The notes beneath the pieces are model-generated. The model saw nothing but the letters and a program-made list of their open reading frames with translations, was not told where the DNA came from and made no database searches. Below are positions 1 through 6,230 of a DNA stretch of 11,212 nucleotides, piece by piece. The position numbers and the translations under genes were made by a program. Within the stretch, counting starts at the first letter, position 1; each line of letters starts with the position of its first letter. Origin of the DNA: Micavibrio sp. UBA7689. GTDB lineage: Bacteria; Pseudomonadota; Alphaproteobacteria; Micavibrionales; Micavibrionaceae. Where the stretch lies: assembly GCA_002482805.1 (NCBI GenBank), contig DLGR01000020.1:1-11212 (forward strand). Direction: 5' to 3'.

Positions 1-705
1 CGCATCTACACGGATGTTACAGCCGACCGCGTCATGCACGTCGATCGTTTCGGTTTTGCGCAATTCCCACGGACGCGCCTTGAACGCGTACGGTTTGGAT
101 GTAAGCGCACCCACGGGGCAAACGTCCACGAGGTTGCCCGACATTTCCGATGAAATGGCTTTGCCGATAAACGTGCTGATTTCCGCATCTTCGCCGCGGT
201 TCAATTGACCCAGATCTTCGACGCCTGCGATCTCGTCGCCGAAGCGGACGCAACGCGTGCAGTTGATGCAACGGTTCATGGATGTCTTGATAAGGGGGCC
301 GAGATATTTGTCTTTCACCGCGCGTTTGTTTTCTTCGTAACGCGAACGGTCGAACCCGTAAGCAACCGCTTGGTCCTGCAAATCACACTCCCCGCCTTGG
401 TCGCAAATCGGACAATCCAAAGGGTGGTTGATGAGAAGCATCTCCATCACGCCCTTACGGCCTTTTTTGACCTTCTCGGAACCGGTGCGGACAATCATAT
501 TGTCACCGCAAGCCATGGCGCAGGATGCCACAGGTTTGGGCGCGCCTTCGATTTCGACAAGGCACATGCGGCAGTTCGCCGGAACGCTCAGCTTGTCGTG
601 ATAACAAAACCTTGGAATTTCAATGCCTAGCTGCTCTGCCGCCTGAAGGATGCTGGTCCCGGGGGCAACTTCGATGTCCTGATCGTTAATCTTGAGTTTC
701 GGCAT
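1..705 (-). CDS. nuoG: NADH-quinone oxidoreductase subunit G, N-terminal part (runs off left edge)
   Basis: NuoG is the large iron-sulfur subunit of complex I and carries electrons from the NADH-oxidising NuoE/NuoF module toward quinone, on the cytoplasmic side of the inner membrane. The 235 visible codons stay open to the window edge. Residues 1-80 are a 2Fe-2S ferredoxin-like domain with Cys34, 45, 48 and 62 (C-x10-C-x2-C-x13-C, cluster N1b). Next comes the His-ligated 4Fe-4S site, His94, Cys98, Cys101, Cys107 (N5). Then CINCTRC (Cys146, 149, 152) with Cys196 in DVCPVGAL (N4). The molybdopterin-oxidoreductase-like part begins near residue 215 and is cut off. The ATG at 705 opens MPKLKINDQDIEV, a normal family start, but no strong Shine-Dalgarno precedes it. 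It is separated from nuoF by an antisense six-gene block, so a local promoter is inferred. Identity is near certain. Confidence 0.97.
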   Translation of the reverse strand, partial: MPKLKINDQDIEVAPGTSILQAAEQLGIEIPRFCYHDKLSVPANCRMCLVEIEGAPKPVASCAMACGDNMIVRTGSEKVKKGRKGVMEMLLINHPLDCPICDQGGECDLQDQAVAYGFDRSRYEENKRAVKDKYLGPLIKTSMNRCINCTRCVRFGDEIAGVEDLGQLNRGEDAEISTFIGKAISSEMSGNLVDVCPVGALTSKPYAFKARPWELRKTETIDVHDAVGCNIRVDA

Positions 706-721
706 GAATGATACTTATAAG
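692..721 (+). promoter_or_regulatory. Candidate sigma70-type promoter for the plus-strand block, inside the nuoG start
   Basis: TTGAGT (692-697) and TATAAG (716-721) are separated by 18 nt and match the consensus at 4/6 and 5/6 positions. Transcription would start near 728, about 54 nt before the preferred methyltransferase ATG at 782. It overlaps the first codons of nuoG and stands back to back with the candidate nuoG promoter. The support is hexamer matching plus the absence of any co-oriented gene upstream in the window. Confidence 0.3.
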
Positions 722-742
722 AGTCGCTGGAAAAGTCTGAGG

Positions 743-772
743 TTTATATACCCTTTTTACAAACTGCTTCAA
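743..772 (-). promoter_or_regulatory. Candidate sigma70-type promoter for nuoG
   Basis: Read on the minus strand, TTGAAG (767-772) and TATAAA (743-748) are separated by 18 nt. They match the consensus hexamers TTGACA and TATAAT at 4/6 and 5/6 positions. Transcription would start near 736, giving a leader of about 30 nt before the nuoG ATG at 705. The position makes biological sense because no co-oriented gene lies upstream within 6 kb. The assignment rests on hexamer matching only. Confidence 0.4.
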
Positions 773-781
773 AGGGTTTAT

Positions 782-1684
782 ATGGTGCGTATGAAGGATT
801 TTACCCCGAATATAATCGCGGAAAACGGCTGGGCCGATTACGCCCTTTTGGACAGCGGTGCGGGCCGGAAACTGGAGCGTTTCGGTACCATTCGCGTTGA
901 TCGCCCCGAACCTCAAGCATTATGGAAAAAATTACTGCCTGAATCCGAATGGTCAAAAGCCGATGCGTCGTTTACAAACGCTTCCGAGAAAGAGGAAGAC
1001 GAAAAAGGCAGTTGGTCCCAAAAAGGCAAACTCCCCGAAGTTTGGCCCGTGAAGGTCGAAGGCGTTTCCATGATGTGCCGCCTTATGAGCTACCGCCACA
1101 TGGGTCTTTTTCCGGAGCAAAGGCCGCACTGGCAATGGTTTTCGAATGAAATAAAAACTTCAACAAAACCTTTGAAGATTTTGAATCTGTTTGCTTATAC
1201 AGGCGCGGCTTCTTTGATAGCCGCCAAGTGCGGCGCCGAAGTGACCCATGTCGATGCGTCGAAAAAGGCGATCCAATGGGCCAAGGAAAATCAGGACGCC
1301 TCGGGCCTAGGTGAATCGAAAATCCGCTGGATTTGCGATGACGTCACCAAATTCGTCGCCCGCGAAGGACGCCGCGGTAATTTATATGACGGCATTCTGC
1401 TTGACCCCCCTCGGTATGGCCGCGGTCCCGAAGGTGAAGTCTGGAGATTTGAAACCGATGTTGGCCCGTTGCTGGAATCCTGCGCCGCGCTTTTGACCCC
1501 CGACGCGAAGTTCATGATTTTGACGGCCTATGCCTTGCGCCTCTCATCTCTCTCGCTCTTTCATATGATGAAAGATGCGCTAGGCGATAGAAAAGGCAAA
1601 ATGGATCACGGCGAATTGCTTTTATCCGATCAAACCAAAAACCGTCCCCTGGCAACGTCCATGTTTTCACGATGGAGCGCATAA
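782..1684 (+). CDS. Class I SAM-dependent methyltransferase (RlmI-like fold, probably RNA-directed)
   Basis: A 300-residue predicted methyltransferase. The SAM-binding Rossmann core shows motif I NLFAYTGAAS (135-144), acidic Asp158 in VDAS, DD at 186-187, and the catalytic-type motif DPPRYGRGP (208-216). The C-terminal LTAYALR...HGELLL...SMFSRW pattern resembles a family I recall from alphaproteobacteria and related to RlmI-type rRNA methyltransferases (Methyltrans_SAM). Residues 1-130 form a less conserved N-terminal domain, with WADYALLDSG at 17-26. The Cys that RlmI-type m5C enzymes use in the strand after DPP is not present (LTAY instead), so the reaction may not be cytosine-C5 methylation; substrate unknown. 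The frame is open upstream to TTG 692 and ATG 704. ATG 782 is preferred because AAAGGG (771-776) sits 5 nt before it and the protein then begins close to the conserved part; ATG 791 is possible. The stop overlaps the next ATG by 1 nt (TAATG). Confidence 0.85.
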   Translation: MVRMKDFTPNIIAENGWADYALLDSGAGRKLERFGTIRVDRPEPQALWKKLLPESEWSKADASFTNASEKEEDEKGSWSQKGKLPEVWPVKVEGVSMMCRLMSYRHMGLFPEQRPHWQWFSNEIKTSTKPLKILNLFAYTGAASLIAAKCGAEVTHVDASKKAIQWAKENQDASGLGESKIRWICDDVTKFVAREGRRGNLYDGILLDPPRYGRGPEGEVWRFETDVGPLLESCAALLTPDAKFMILTAYALRLSSLSLFHMMKDALGDRKGKMDHGELLLSDQTKNRPLATSMFSRWSA

Positions 1685-2163
1685 TGAAAAAATCATTGGC
1701 CCTTTTCGCTCTGCTATTGGGATTATCATCCTGCGGCGCGCCGAACGAGAGCGTGGCTTTGTTTCAAAAACTGGAAGCCATTTTCAACAGTGGCGAAAAA
1801 AGCGTTTTGTTAACCGAAGTCACCAGTTTCCCTTGGGACCAAATGTGCCTTTTTAAAATATCGGGCTCTTATGACTCAATTGCCTACATTACGTATCAAG
1901 AACACATATCCAAAAAAGACATGCGGGGTAACGTGCCGGATAGTGATTACGGCCTGATCCTGATTTTTTCCGAAAATGGAAACATCACCCATGAATATTA
2001 TCAGAAAAAACCCTACCTCACGGTAAACACTATCCCGACGAACATTCAACTCGCCTCGAAAAAATCATTTGTAAAATTTTGTTCCGAACCGCAGGGATTA
2101 AAACTCACTTATAGTGATGAGGAAGAAAACACCCCTCAAATTTACATTTCCCGAGAGAAATAG
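1684..2163 (+). CDS. Putative lipoprotein of unknown function
   Basis: The 159-residue product begins MKKSLALFALLLGLSSCG, a short lipoprotein signal peptide: positive n-region, hydrophobic core, lipobox LSSC with lipidated Cys17. Gly at +2 is not an inner-membrane retention signal, so outer-membrane attachment is inferred. The ~143-residue mature part has no recognised domain. It contains a TSFPWD..C segment (around residue 50) of a kind I have seen in small hypothetical proteins, and ends in a polar, acidic tail (DEEEN). Its ATG shares one base with the methyltransferase stop (TAATG), so translation is probably coupled. An in-frame ATG 12 nt upstream (1672) would add MERI and is less likely for a signal peptide. 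The gene is AT-rich (about 41% GC by hand count) compared with about 55% just downstream of the pair. Confidence 0.7.
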   Translation: MKKSLALFALLLGLSSCGAPNESVALFQKLEAIFNSGEKSVLLTEVTSFPWDQMCLFKISGSYDSIAYITYQEHISKKDMRGNVPDSDYGLILIFSENGNITHEYYQKKPYLTVNTIPTNIQLASKKSFVKFCSEPQGLKLTYSDEEENTPQIYISREK

Positions 2164-2173
2164 GGCTAAAAAA

Positions 2174-2461
2174 ATGACTCGCAATGACAAAGAATTTTTA
2201 GTTTTTGCTATAATTGTAGCGATAGTGGGGCTTGCACTTTGGATTTTTGATGCATCAGATTTTTCAAAACTTATCGTAAGTTTTTTTATAATAAGCGGCT
2301 ACTTTTTCTCCATAATTATGAAAGAAATTGGGCGCATGCAGAGCGAATTAAGCCTGCTAAGAAATCTGCTTTGGGAAATAAGCTTCGGCACTCCCCTAAA
2401 AAATGAAGATCGCGAAACCATTAGAACGCAGATCAGGGAAATTAACGAACGGTATAAATAA
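2174..2461 (+). CDS. Small two-helix membrane protein of unknown function
   Basis: A 95-residue protein with two predicted transmembrane helices: about residues 8-25 (FLVFAIIVAIVGLALWI) and 32-49 (KLIVSFFIISGYFFSII), joined by a short DASD loop. Positive residues before the first helix and after the second (K50, R54, R63) suggest a hairpin with both ends in the cytoplasm. Residues 50-68 could form an amphipathic helix, followed by a charged tail (ETIRTQIREINERYK). No family is recognised. The start at 2174 is preferred over in-frame ATG 2114 because that would overlap the lipoprotein by 50 nt and add a highly charged stretch; an AGGG lies about 9 nt upstream. It is the most AT-rich part of the window (about 36% GC over 2161-2400). 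The stop lies 1 nt before the next ATG. Confidence 0.6.
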   Translation: MTRNDKEFLVFAIIVAIVGLALWIFDASDFSKLIVSFFIISGYFFSIIMKEIGRMQSELSLLRNLLWEISFGTPLKNEDRETIRTQIREINERYK

Positions 2462-2462
2462 T

Positions 2463-3269
2463 ATGGCCCGCATAGAACACATCACATCCCCTTCAAACCC
2501 AAAAGTGAAGCTCATCACTTCTTTGTTCATCCGCAAATTCCGTAAGGAAACGGGGCTGTTTGTGGCCGAAGGTCTGCGCTCCGTCATCGAGGGTCTCGAA
2601 TGCGGCGTTGTGCCCGAACAACTGATCTATTCCGACGAAGCCGATGTCGGCGATGAACTCCAACGCGCCATCGATGAAACCTCCGCCCGCGGCGGGCTGT
2701 GCCTGAAAGTCGGCGAAGCGGTGCTGGAAAAACTCTCGCGCAAAGAAAACCCCCAAATGGTCATGGGCGTGTTCAAACAAAAATTCGGGAAATTGTCTGA
2801 CATCAAACCCGCGAACTCCAAATGCTGGGTGGCACTCGAAGAAGTCCGCGACCCGGGTAATCTTGGCACCATCATCCGCACCATTGATGGCGTAGGCGCA
2901 AGCGGTGTTATTCTTATCGGTCAATGCTGTGATCCGTTTTCGGTGGAATCCATCCGCGCCACTATGGGTTCTGTTTTCTCAATTCCTGTCATCCCCTGCT
3001 CCCGGGAAGAGTTTCTCGACCTCACGGTCACTTGGCCGGGGTCGGTCATCGCCACCGCGCTGAATGACAAAACCGTGGACTTCCGCGAAGCCGAATACAA
3101 AAAACCCCTCATTCTGGTTATGGGGAACGAGCAAGCGGGCATCACCGAAAAACTCCAATCAGCCGTCCACCAGACGGTAAAATTGCCTATGAACGGGCGG
3201 GCGGATTCCCTCAATCTGGCGATTGCGACAGGCATCATGCTCTATGCGGCCATGGAGCCGTGGAAATAG
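2463..3269 (+). CDS. SpoU/TrmH-family RNA 2'-O-ribose methyltransferase
   Basis: A 268-residue predicted SAM-dependent 2'-O-methyltransferase of rRNA or tRNA with a trefoil-knot (SPOUT) fold. The N-terminal ~105 residues look like the SpoU substrate-binding domain (ITSPSNPKVKLI near residue 7, FVAEGLRSVIEG near 33). The catalytic domain shows motif 1 DPGNLGTIIRT (130-140, with the conserved Asn and Arg), motif 2 SIRATMGSVFSIPV (163-176), and motif 3 GNEQAG (221-226) with LPMNGRADSLNLAIA (241-255), which builds the knot and SAM pocket. Length and domain order fit RlmB/TsnR-like 23S rRNA enzymes, but the target nucleotide cannot be read from sequence. The chosen ATG is 1 nt after the stop of the small membrane gene, implying coupled translation. 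An earlier in-frame ATG at 2403 would overlap that gene by 59 nt. Confidence 0.9.
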   Translation: MARIEHITSPSNPKVKLITSLFIRKFRKETGLFVAEGLRSVIEGLECGVVPEQLIYSDEADVGDELQRAIDETSARGGLCLKVGEAVLEKLSRKENPQMVMGVFKQKFGKLSDIKPANSKCWVALEEVRDPGNLGTIIRTIDGVGASGVILIGQCCDPFSVESIRATMGSVFSIPVIPCSREEFLDLTVTWPGSVIATALNDKTVDFREAEYKKPLILVMGNEQAGITEKLQSAVHQTVKLPMNGRADSLNLAIATGIMLYAAMEPWK

Positions 3270-3325
3270 GCTAAATCCCGCCGTTTTTTACTGGAATTTC
3301 CCGTCCCGCATAGGTAAAAGAGCCT
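3270..3325 (+). other. Short gap before purL: weak ribosome-binding site, small palindrome
   Basis: This 56-nt gap is the only sizeable non-coding stretch within the plus-strand block. It contains a short palindrome, GGAA-T-TTCC (3293-3301), a run of six T (3284-3289) without a convincing stem before it, and AAAAGAG at 3316-3322 close to the purL ATG. No promoter pair of useful quality was found, so purL may be read through from upstream or have a poorly matching promoter. It is too short for a riboswitch. Confidence 0.25.
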
Positions 3326-6229
3326 ATGTCTCAACGTATCGAAGTTATCACTGTTTCAGAAGATGGTAGAGCCAAGGTTCTGGAACAGAATTTTGCCCGC
3401 CAAGGCAAAAAAGTTTCCGTCAGAATAGTGGATACCTACACGGTCGAAGACGACATCAAAAAACAGGCCGATCTGCAGGCCCTTTCAAAATCATTCGTTA
3501 ACCCCGTCACCCAAAAACTTCTTAGCAGAGGCGAAGAAGGTGACTTCGATTGGGCCGTGGAAATCGGGTTTCTGCCGGGCGTTACAGACAATATCGGCCA
3601 CACGGTTTCAGAACTCGCGAAACTCACGCTGAACGACAACCAGCCCGTTTATTCCTCGCAAGTCATCTTCCTGAAGGGCGCTTTAAGCGAAGACGACGTC
3701 AAAAAACTTTCTTCGGGCTTGTACAATCCCCTCATCCAACGCGCCGCCATCAAGAACGCCGATACGTACAAAAAAGACGGCGGCATGGACGCGGTCGTAC
3801 CAAAAGTCAAACTGGACAACAAAGGCATAGCGGTCGACGATGTTGATTTGAACATTTCCGATGAAGATCTTGCCAAAATCGGCAAGGACGGAATCGAAAA
3901 CGCAGACGGCACCCGCCGCGGTCCGCTGGGCATGTCTCTTTTGTATATGCAGGCCGTACAAAATTATTTCAAAAAACTCGGCCGCCGCGCCAAAGACATC
4001 GAAATTGAAACGCTGGCGCAGACATGGTCCGAGCACTGCAAACACACCATATTTGCTTCGCCGATCGACGAAGTGAAAGATGGTCTTTACAAGCACTATA
4101 TAAAACGCGCCACGCAGGAAATTCGCAACGCGCGCGGCAAAGACGATATTTGCGTCTCCGTATTCAAAGACAATTCGGGCGGCATCGTGTTCGACAAAGA
4201 CTGGCTTATCACCGATAAAGTTGAAACGCACAACTCACCGTCTGCGCTTGATCCGTTCGGCGGCGCGATCACAGGTATCGTCGGAGTAAACCGCGATTGC
4301 GTCGGCTTCGGACGCGGCGCAAAACCTGTGTTGAACCGCTACGGCTTCTGTCTCGCCGATCCGCATTCCAACCCGGAATTTTACCGCGGCAAAGGCAAGG
4401 TCAACAAAGCTCTTTCCCCCGCTACCATCATGAAGGGCGTTATTGCCGGCGTGAACCATGGTGGCAATTGTTCAGGCATCCCGACACCACAAGGCTTTTT
4501 ATATTTCGATGATCGATACGCGGGTAAGCCGCTGGTCTTCGCCGGAACTGTTGGACTGATCCCGCGCCAGATCGGCGAACACAAAGGCCACGAGAAAAAA
4601 GCGCAAGTGGGCGACCTCATCGTCATGGTCGGCGGAAAGGTCGGGCGAGACGGTATCCATGGAGCAACATTCTCTTCCGTTGCATTGGACGAAGGCTCAC
4701 CCGCGACGGCGGTACAGATCGGCGATCCGATCACGCAAAAGAAATTCTCCGACGCCATCGTCAAAGACATCCGCGATCTTGGTTTGTATAACGCCATCAC
4801 TGACAACGGCGCGGGCGGCTTGTCCTCTTCCGTTGGCGAAATGGGCGGCGACACGAACGGCTTTCATGTCGAACTCGATAAAGTGCCACTCAAATATCCG
4901 GGCATGCAGCCTTGGGAAATCTGGATTTCGGAATCACAGGAACGCATGACGCTCGCAGTGCCGCCCAAAAACATCGAAAAACTGCAATCGCTCCTCGCCA
5001 AACGCGGCTCCGAAAGCTGGGTAATCGGCACATTCACGGACAGCGGTAAATGCCACGTTACCTGGCACGGCGACACGGTCATGGAAATCGACATGGAATT
5101 CCTTCATGACGGCCTGCCAGAAACGCCGCTCAAAACCACCTTCACACGCGGTGGCGAAAAAGAACCGACGATTGCAGAGCCCTCAGATTATGCGCAGACG
5201 CTAAAAAACATGCTCTCGCGTCTGAACATCTGTTCGAAAGAATTCGTGGCGACCCAATACGATCACAATGTTCAAGGCTCTTCTGTTCTCGGCCCGTTGC
5301 AAGGCAAAGGCCGCGTCTTCGCCGAAGCTACCGTTTCGCGTCCCGTGCTGAACAATCCGCGCGGCGTGGTGCTCTCCCAAGGTTTGGCCCCGCGCTATTC
5401 CGATATCGACACCTATCATATGGCTACAGCCGCACTAGACATCGCAGTCCGCAATGCTGTGGCTGCGGGATGCCCTATCGAACATCTGGCGATCCTCGAC
5501 AATTTCTGCTGGTGCTCTTCCGAAGAACCCGAACGCCTCGGCCAGTTAAAGCGCGCCTGCGAAGCCATCTTTAATATGTCGGTTGTCTACAAAACGCCTT
5601 TCATATCGGGCAAAGATTCCATGTTCAACGATTTCAAGGGCTATGACGGCTCTGATAACCCCGTGAAAATCTCCATTCCGCCGACATTACTGGTTTCCGG
5701 CATCGGCGTGGTCGAAAACGTATCTCAATCCGTATCTATAGACCCCAAAGCCGTGGGCGATTCCGTTTACATCATAGGCGAAACGAAGGACGAACTTGGC
5801 GCATCCGAATATTACTGGATGAACGGCAAACTAGGAAACAACGTCCCTGAAACAGACGCGGAAATAAATCTCGGCATCTATGAAACGATCACGAAGGTAA
5901 ACAAACAAAACCTTATTGCCTCTGCCCTACCCGTCACGCTTGGCGGCACTGGCGTTACACTGGCAAAGAAATGCATCGCATCGGGTTTGGGCATGGATAT
6001 CAAAATTGAAACCGACCTGCGTCTAGACACGTTCCTGTTCTCGGAATCCACAGGTCGTGTGGTTGTGACCGTTGCGCCGAACGATATCAACGCTTTTGAA
6101 AAGCTTTTCGGCGATATGGCCAACAAAATCGGAACCGTGGTTGAAAAACCCGCGTTGAAGATTAATTCCTTCGAAGTAAAGATTGCCGATCTGGAAACCG
6201 CGTACAAATCCCCGCTGAAGGATTTTTAA
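3326..6229 (+). CDS. purL: Phosphoribosylformylglycinamidine synthase, PurS-PurL fused synthetase subunit
   Basis: This ATP-dependent synthetase converts FGAR to FGAM in step 4 of de novo purine synthesis, using ammonia from PurQ. It is 967 residues, far longer than a stand-alone small PurL (~740) and without the C-terminal glutaminase of the ~1300-residue form. Residues 1-150 look PurS-like and carry two related segments (LSKSFVNPVTQK at 54-65, LSSGLYNPLIQR at 128-139), separated by WAVEIGFLPGVTDNIGHT. The linker holds the signature TWSEHCKH (233-240). The first synthetase half shows ETHNSPSALDPFGGA (300-314), GRDGIHGATFSS (440-451) and TDNGAGGLSSSVGEMGG (492-508). The second half shows LAILDNFCW (722-730), FISGKDSMFND (759-769) and LGASEYY (824-830). 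The usual ETHNHP is ETHNSP here, which I associate with a Desulfovibrio-like subtype. No separate purS is seen. purQ follows after 1 nt. Confidence 0.95.
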   Translation: MSQRIEVITVSEDGRAKVLEQNFARQGKKVSVRIVDTYTVEDDIKKQADLQALSKSFVNPVTQKLLSRGEEGDFDWAVEIGFLPGVTDNIGHTVSELAKLTLNDNQPVYSSQVIFLKGALSEDDVKKLSSGLYNPLIQRAAIKNADTYKKDGGMDAVVPKVKLDNKGIAVDDVDLNISDEDLAKIGKDGIENADGTRRGPLGMSLLYMQAVQNYFKKLGRRAKDIEIETLAQTWSEHCKHTIFASPIDEVKDGLYKHYIKRATQEIRNARGKDDICVSVFKDNSGGIVFDKDWLITDKVETHNSPSALDPFGGAITGIVGVNRDCVGFGRGAKPVLNRYGFCLADPHSNPEFYRGKGKVNKALSPATIMKGVIAGVNHGGNCSGIPTPQGFLYFDDRYAGKPLVFAGTVGLIPRQIGEHKGHEKKAQVGDLIVMVGGKVGRDGIHGATFSSVALDEGSPATAVQIGDPITQKKFSDAIVKDIRDLGLYNAITDNGAGGLSSSVGEMGGDTNGFHVELDKVPLKYPGMQPWEIWISESQERMTLAVPPKNIEKLQSLLAKRGSESWVIGTFTDSGKCHVTWHGDTVMEIDMEFLHDGLPETPLKTTFTRGGEKEPTIAEPSDYAQTLKNMLSRLNICSKEFVATQYDHNVQGSSVLGPLQGKGRVFAEATVSRPVLNNPRGVVLSQGLAPRYSDIDTYHMATAALDIAVRNAVAAGCPIEHLAILDNFCWCSSEEPERLGQLKRACEAIFNMSVVYKTPFISGKDSMFNDFKGYDGSDNPVKISIPPTLLVSGIGVVENVSQSVSIDPKAVGDSVYIIGETKDELGASEYYWMNGKLGNNVPETDAEINLGIYETITKVNKQNLIASALPVTLGGTGVTLAKKCIASGLGMDIKIETDLRLDTFLFSESTGRVVVTVAPNDINAFEKLFGDMANKIGTVVEKPALKINSFEVKIADLETAYKSPLKDF

Positions 6230-6230
6230 C

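Noticed and set aside
205..630. 141-codon plus-strand open frame at the left edge
   Set aside because: It is antisense to nuoG, whose 4Fe-4S ligands are all encoded in this stretch.
692..781. Upstream starts (TTG 692, ATG 704) for the methyltransferase
   Set aside because: They would add 26-30 residues unlike the family, overlap the nuoG start, and lack a ribosome-binding site as good as AAAGGG before 782.
3267..3292. Possible terminator after the SpoU-type gene (GGC...GCC then six T)
   Set aside because: The stem is only three base pairs with a long loop; not credible as an intrinsic terminator.
3286..3316. Possible promoter before purL
   Set aside because: The best hexamer pair (TTTACT and a TAGGTA-like box) matches poorly at the -10 position.
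3683..4231. 182-codon open frame antisense to purL
   Set aside because: It lies wholly inside the conserved part of purL, on the opposite strand, with no ribosome-binding site or family motif.
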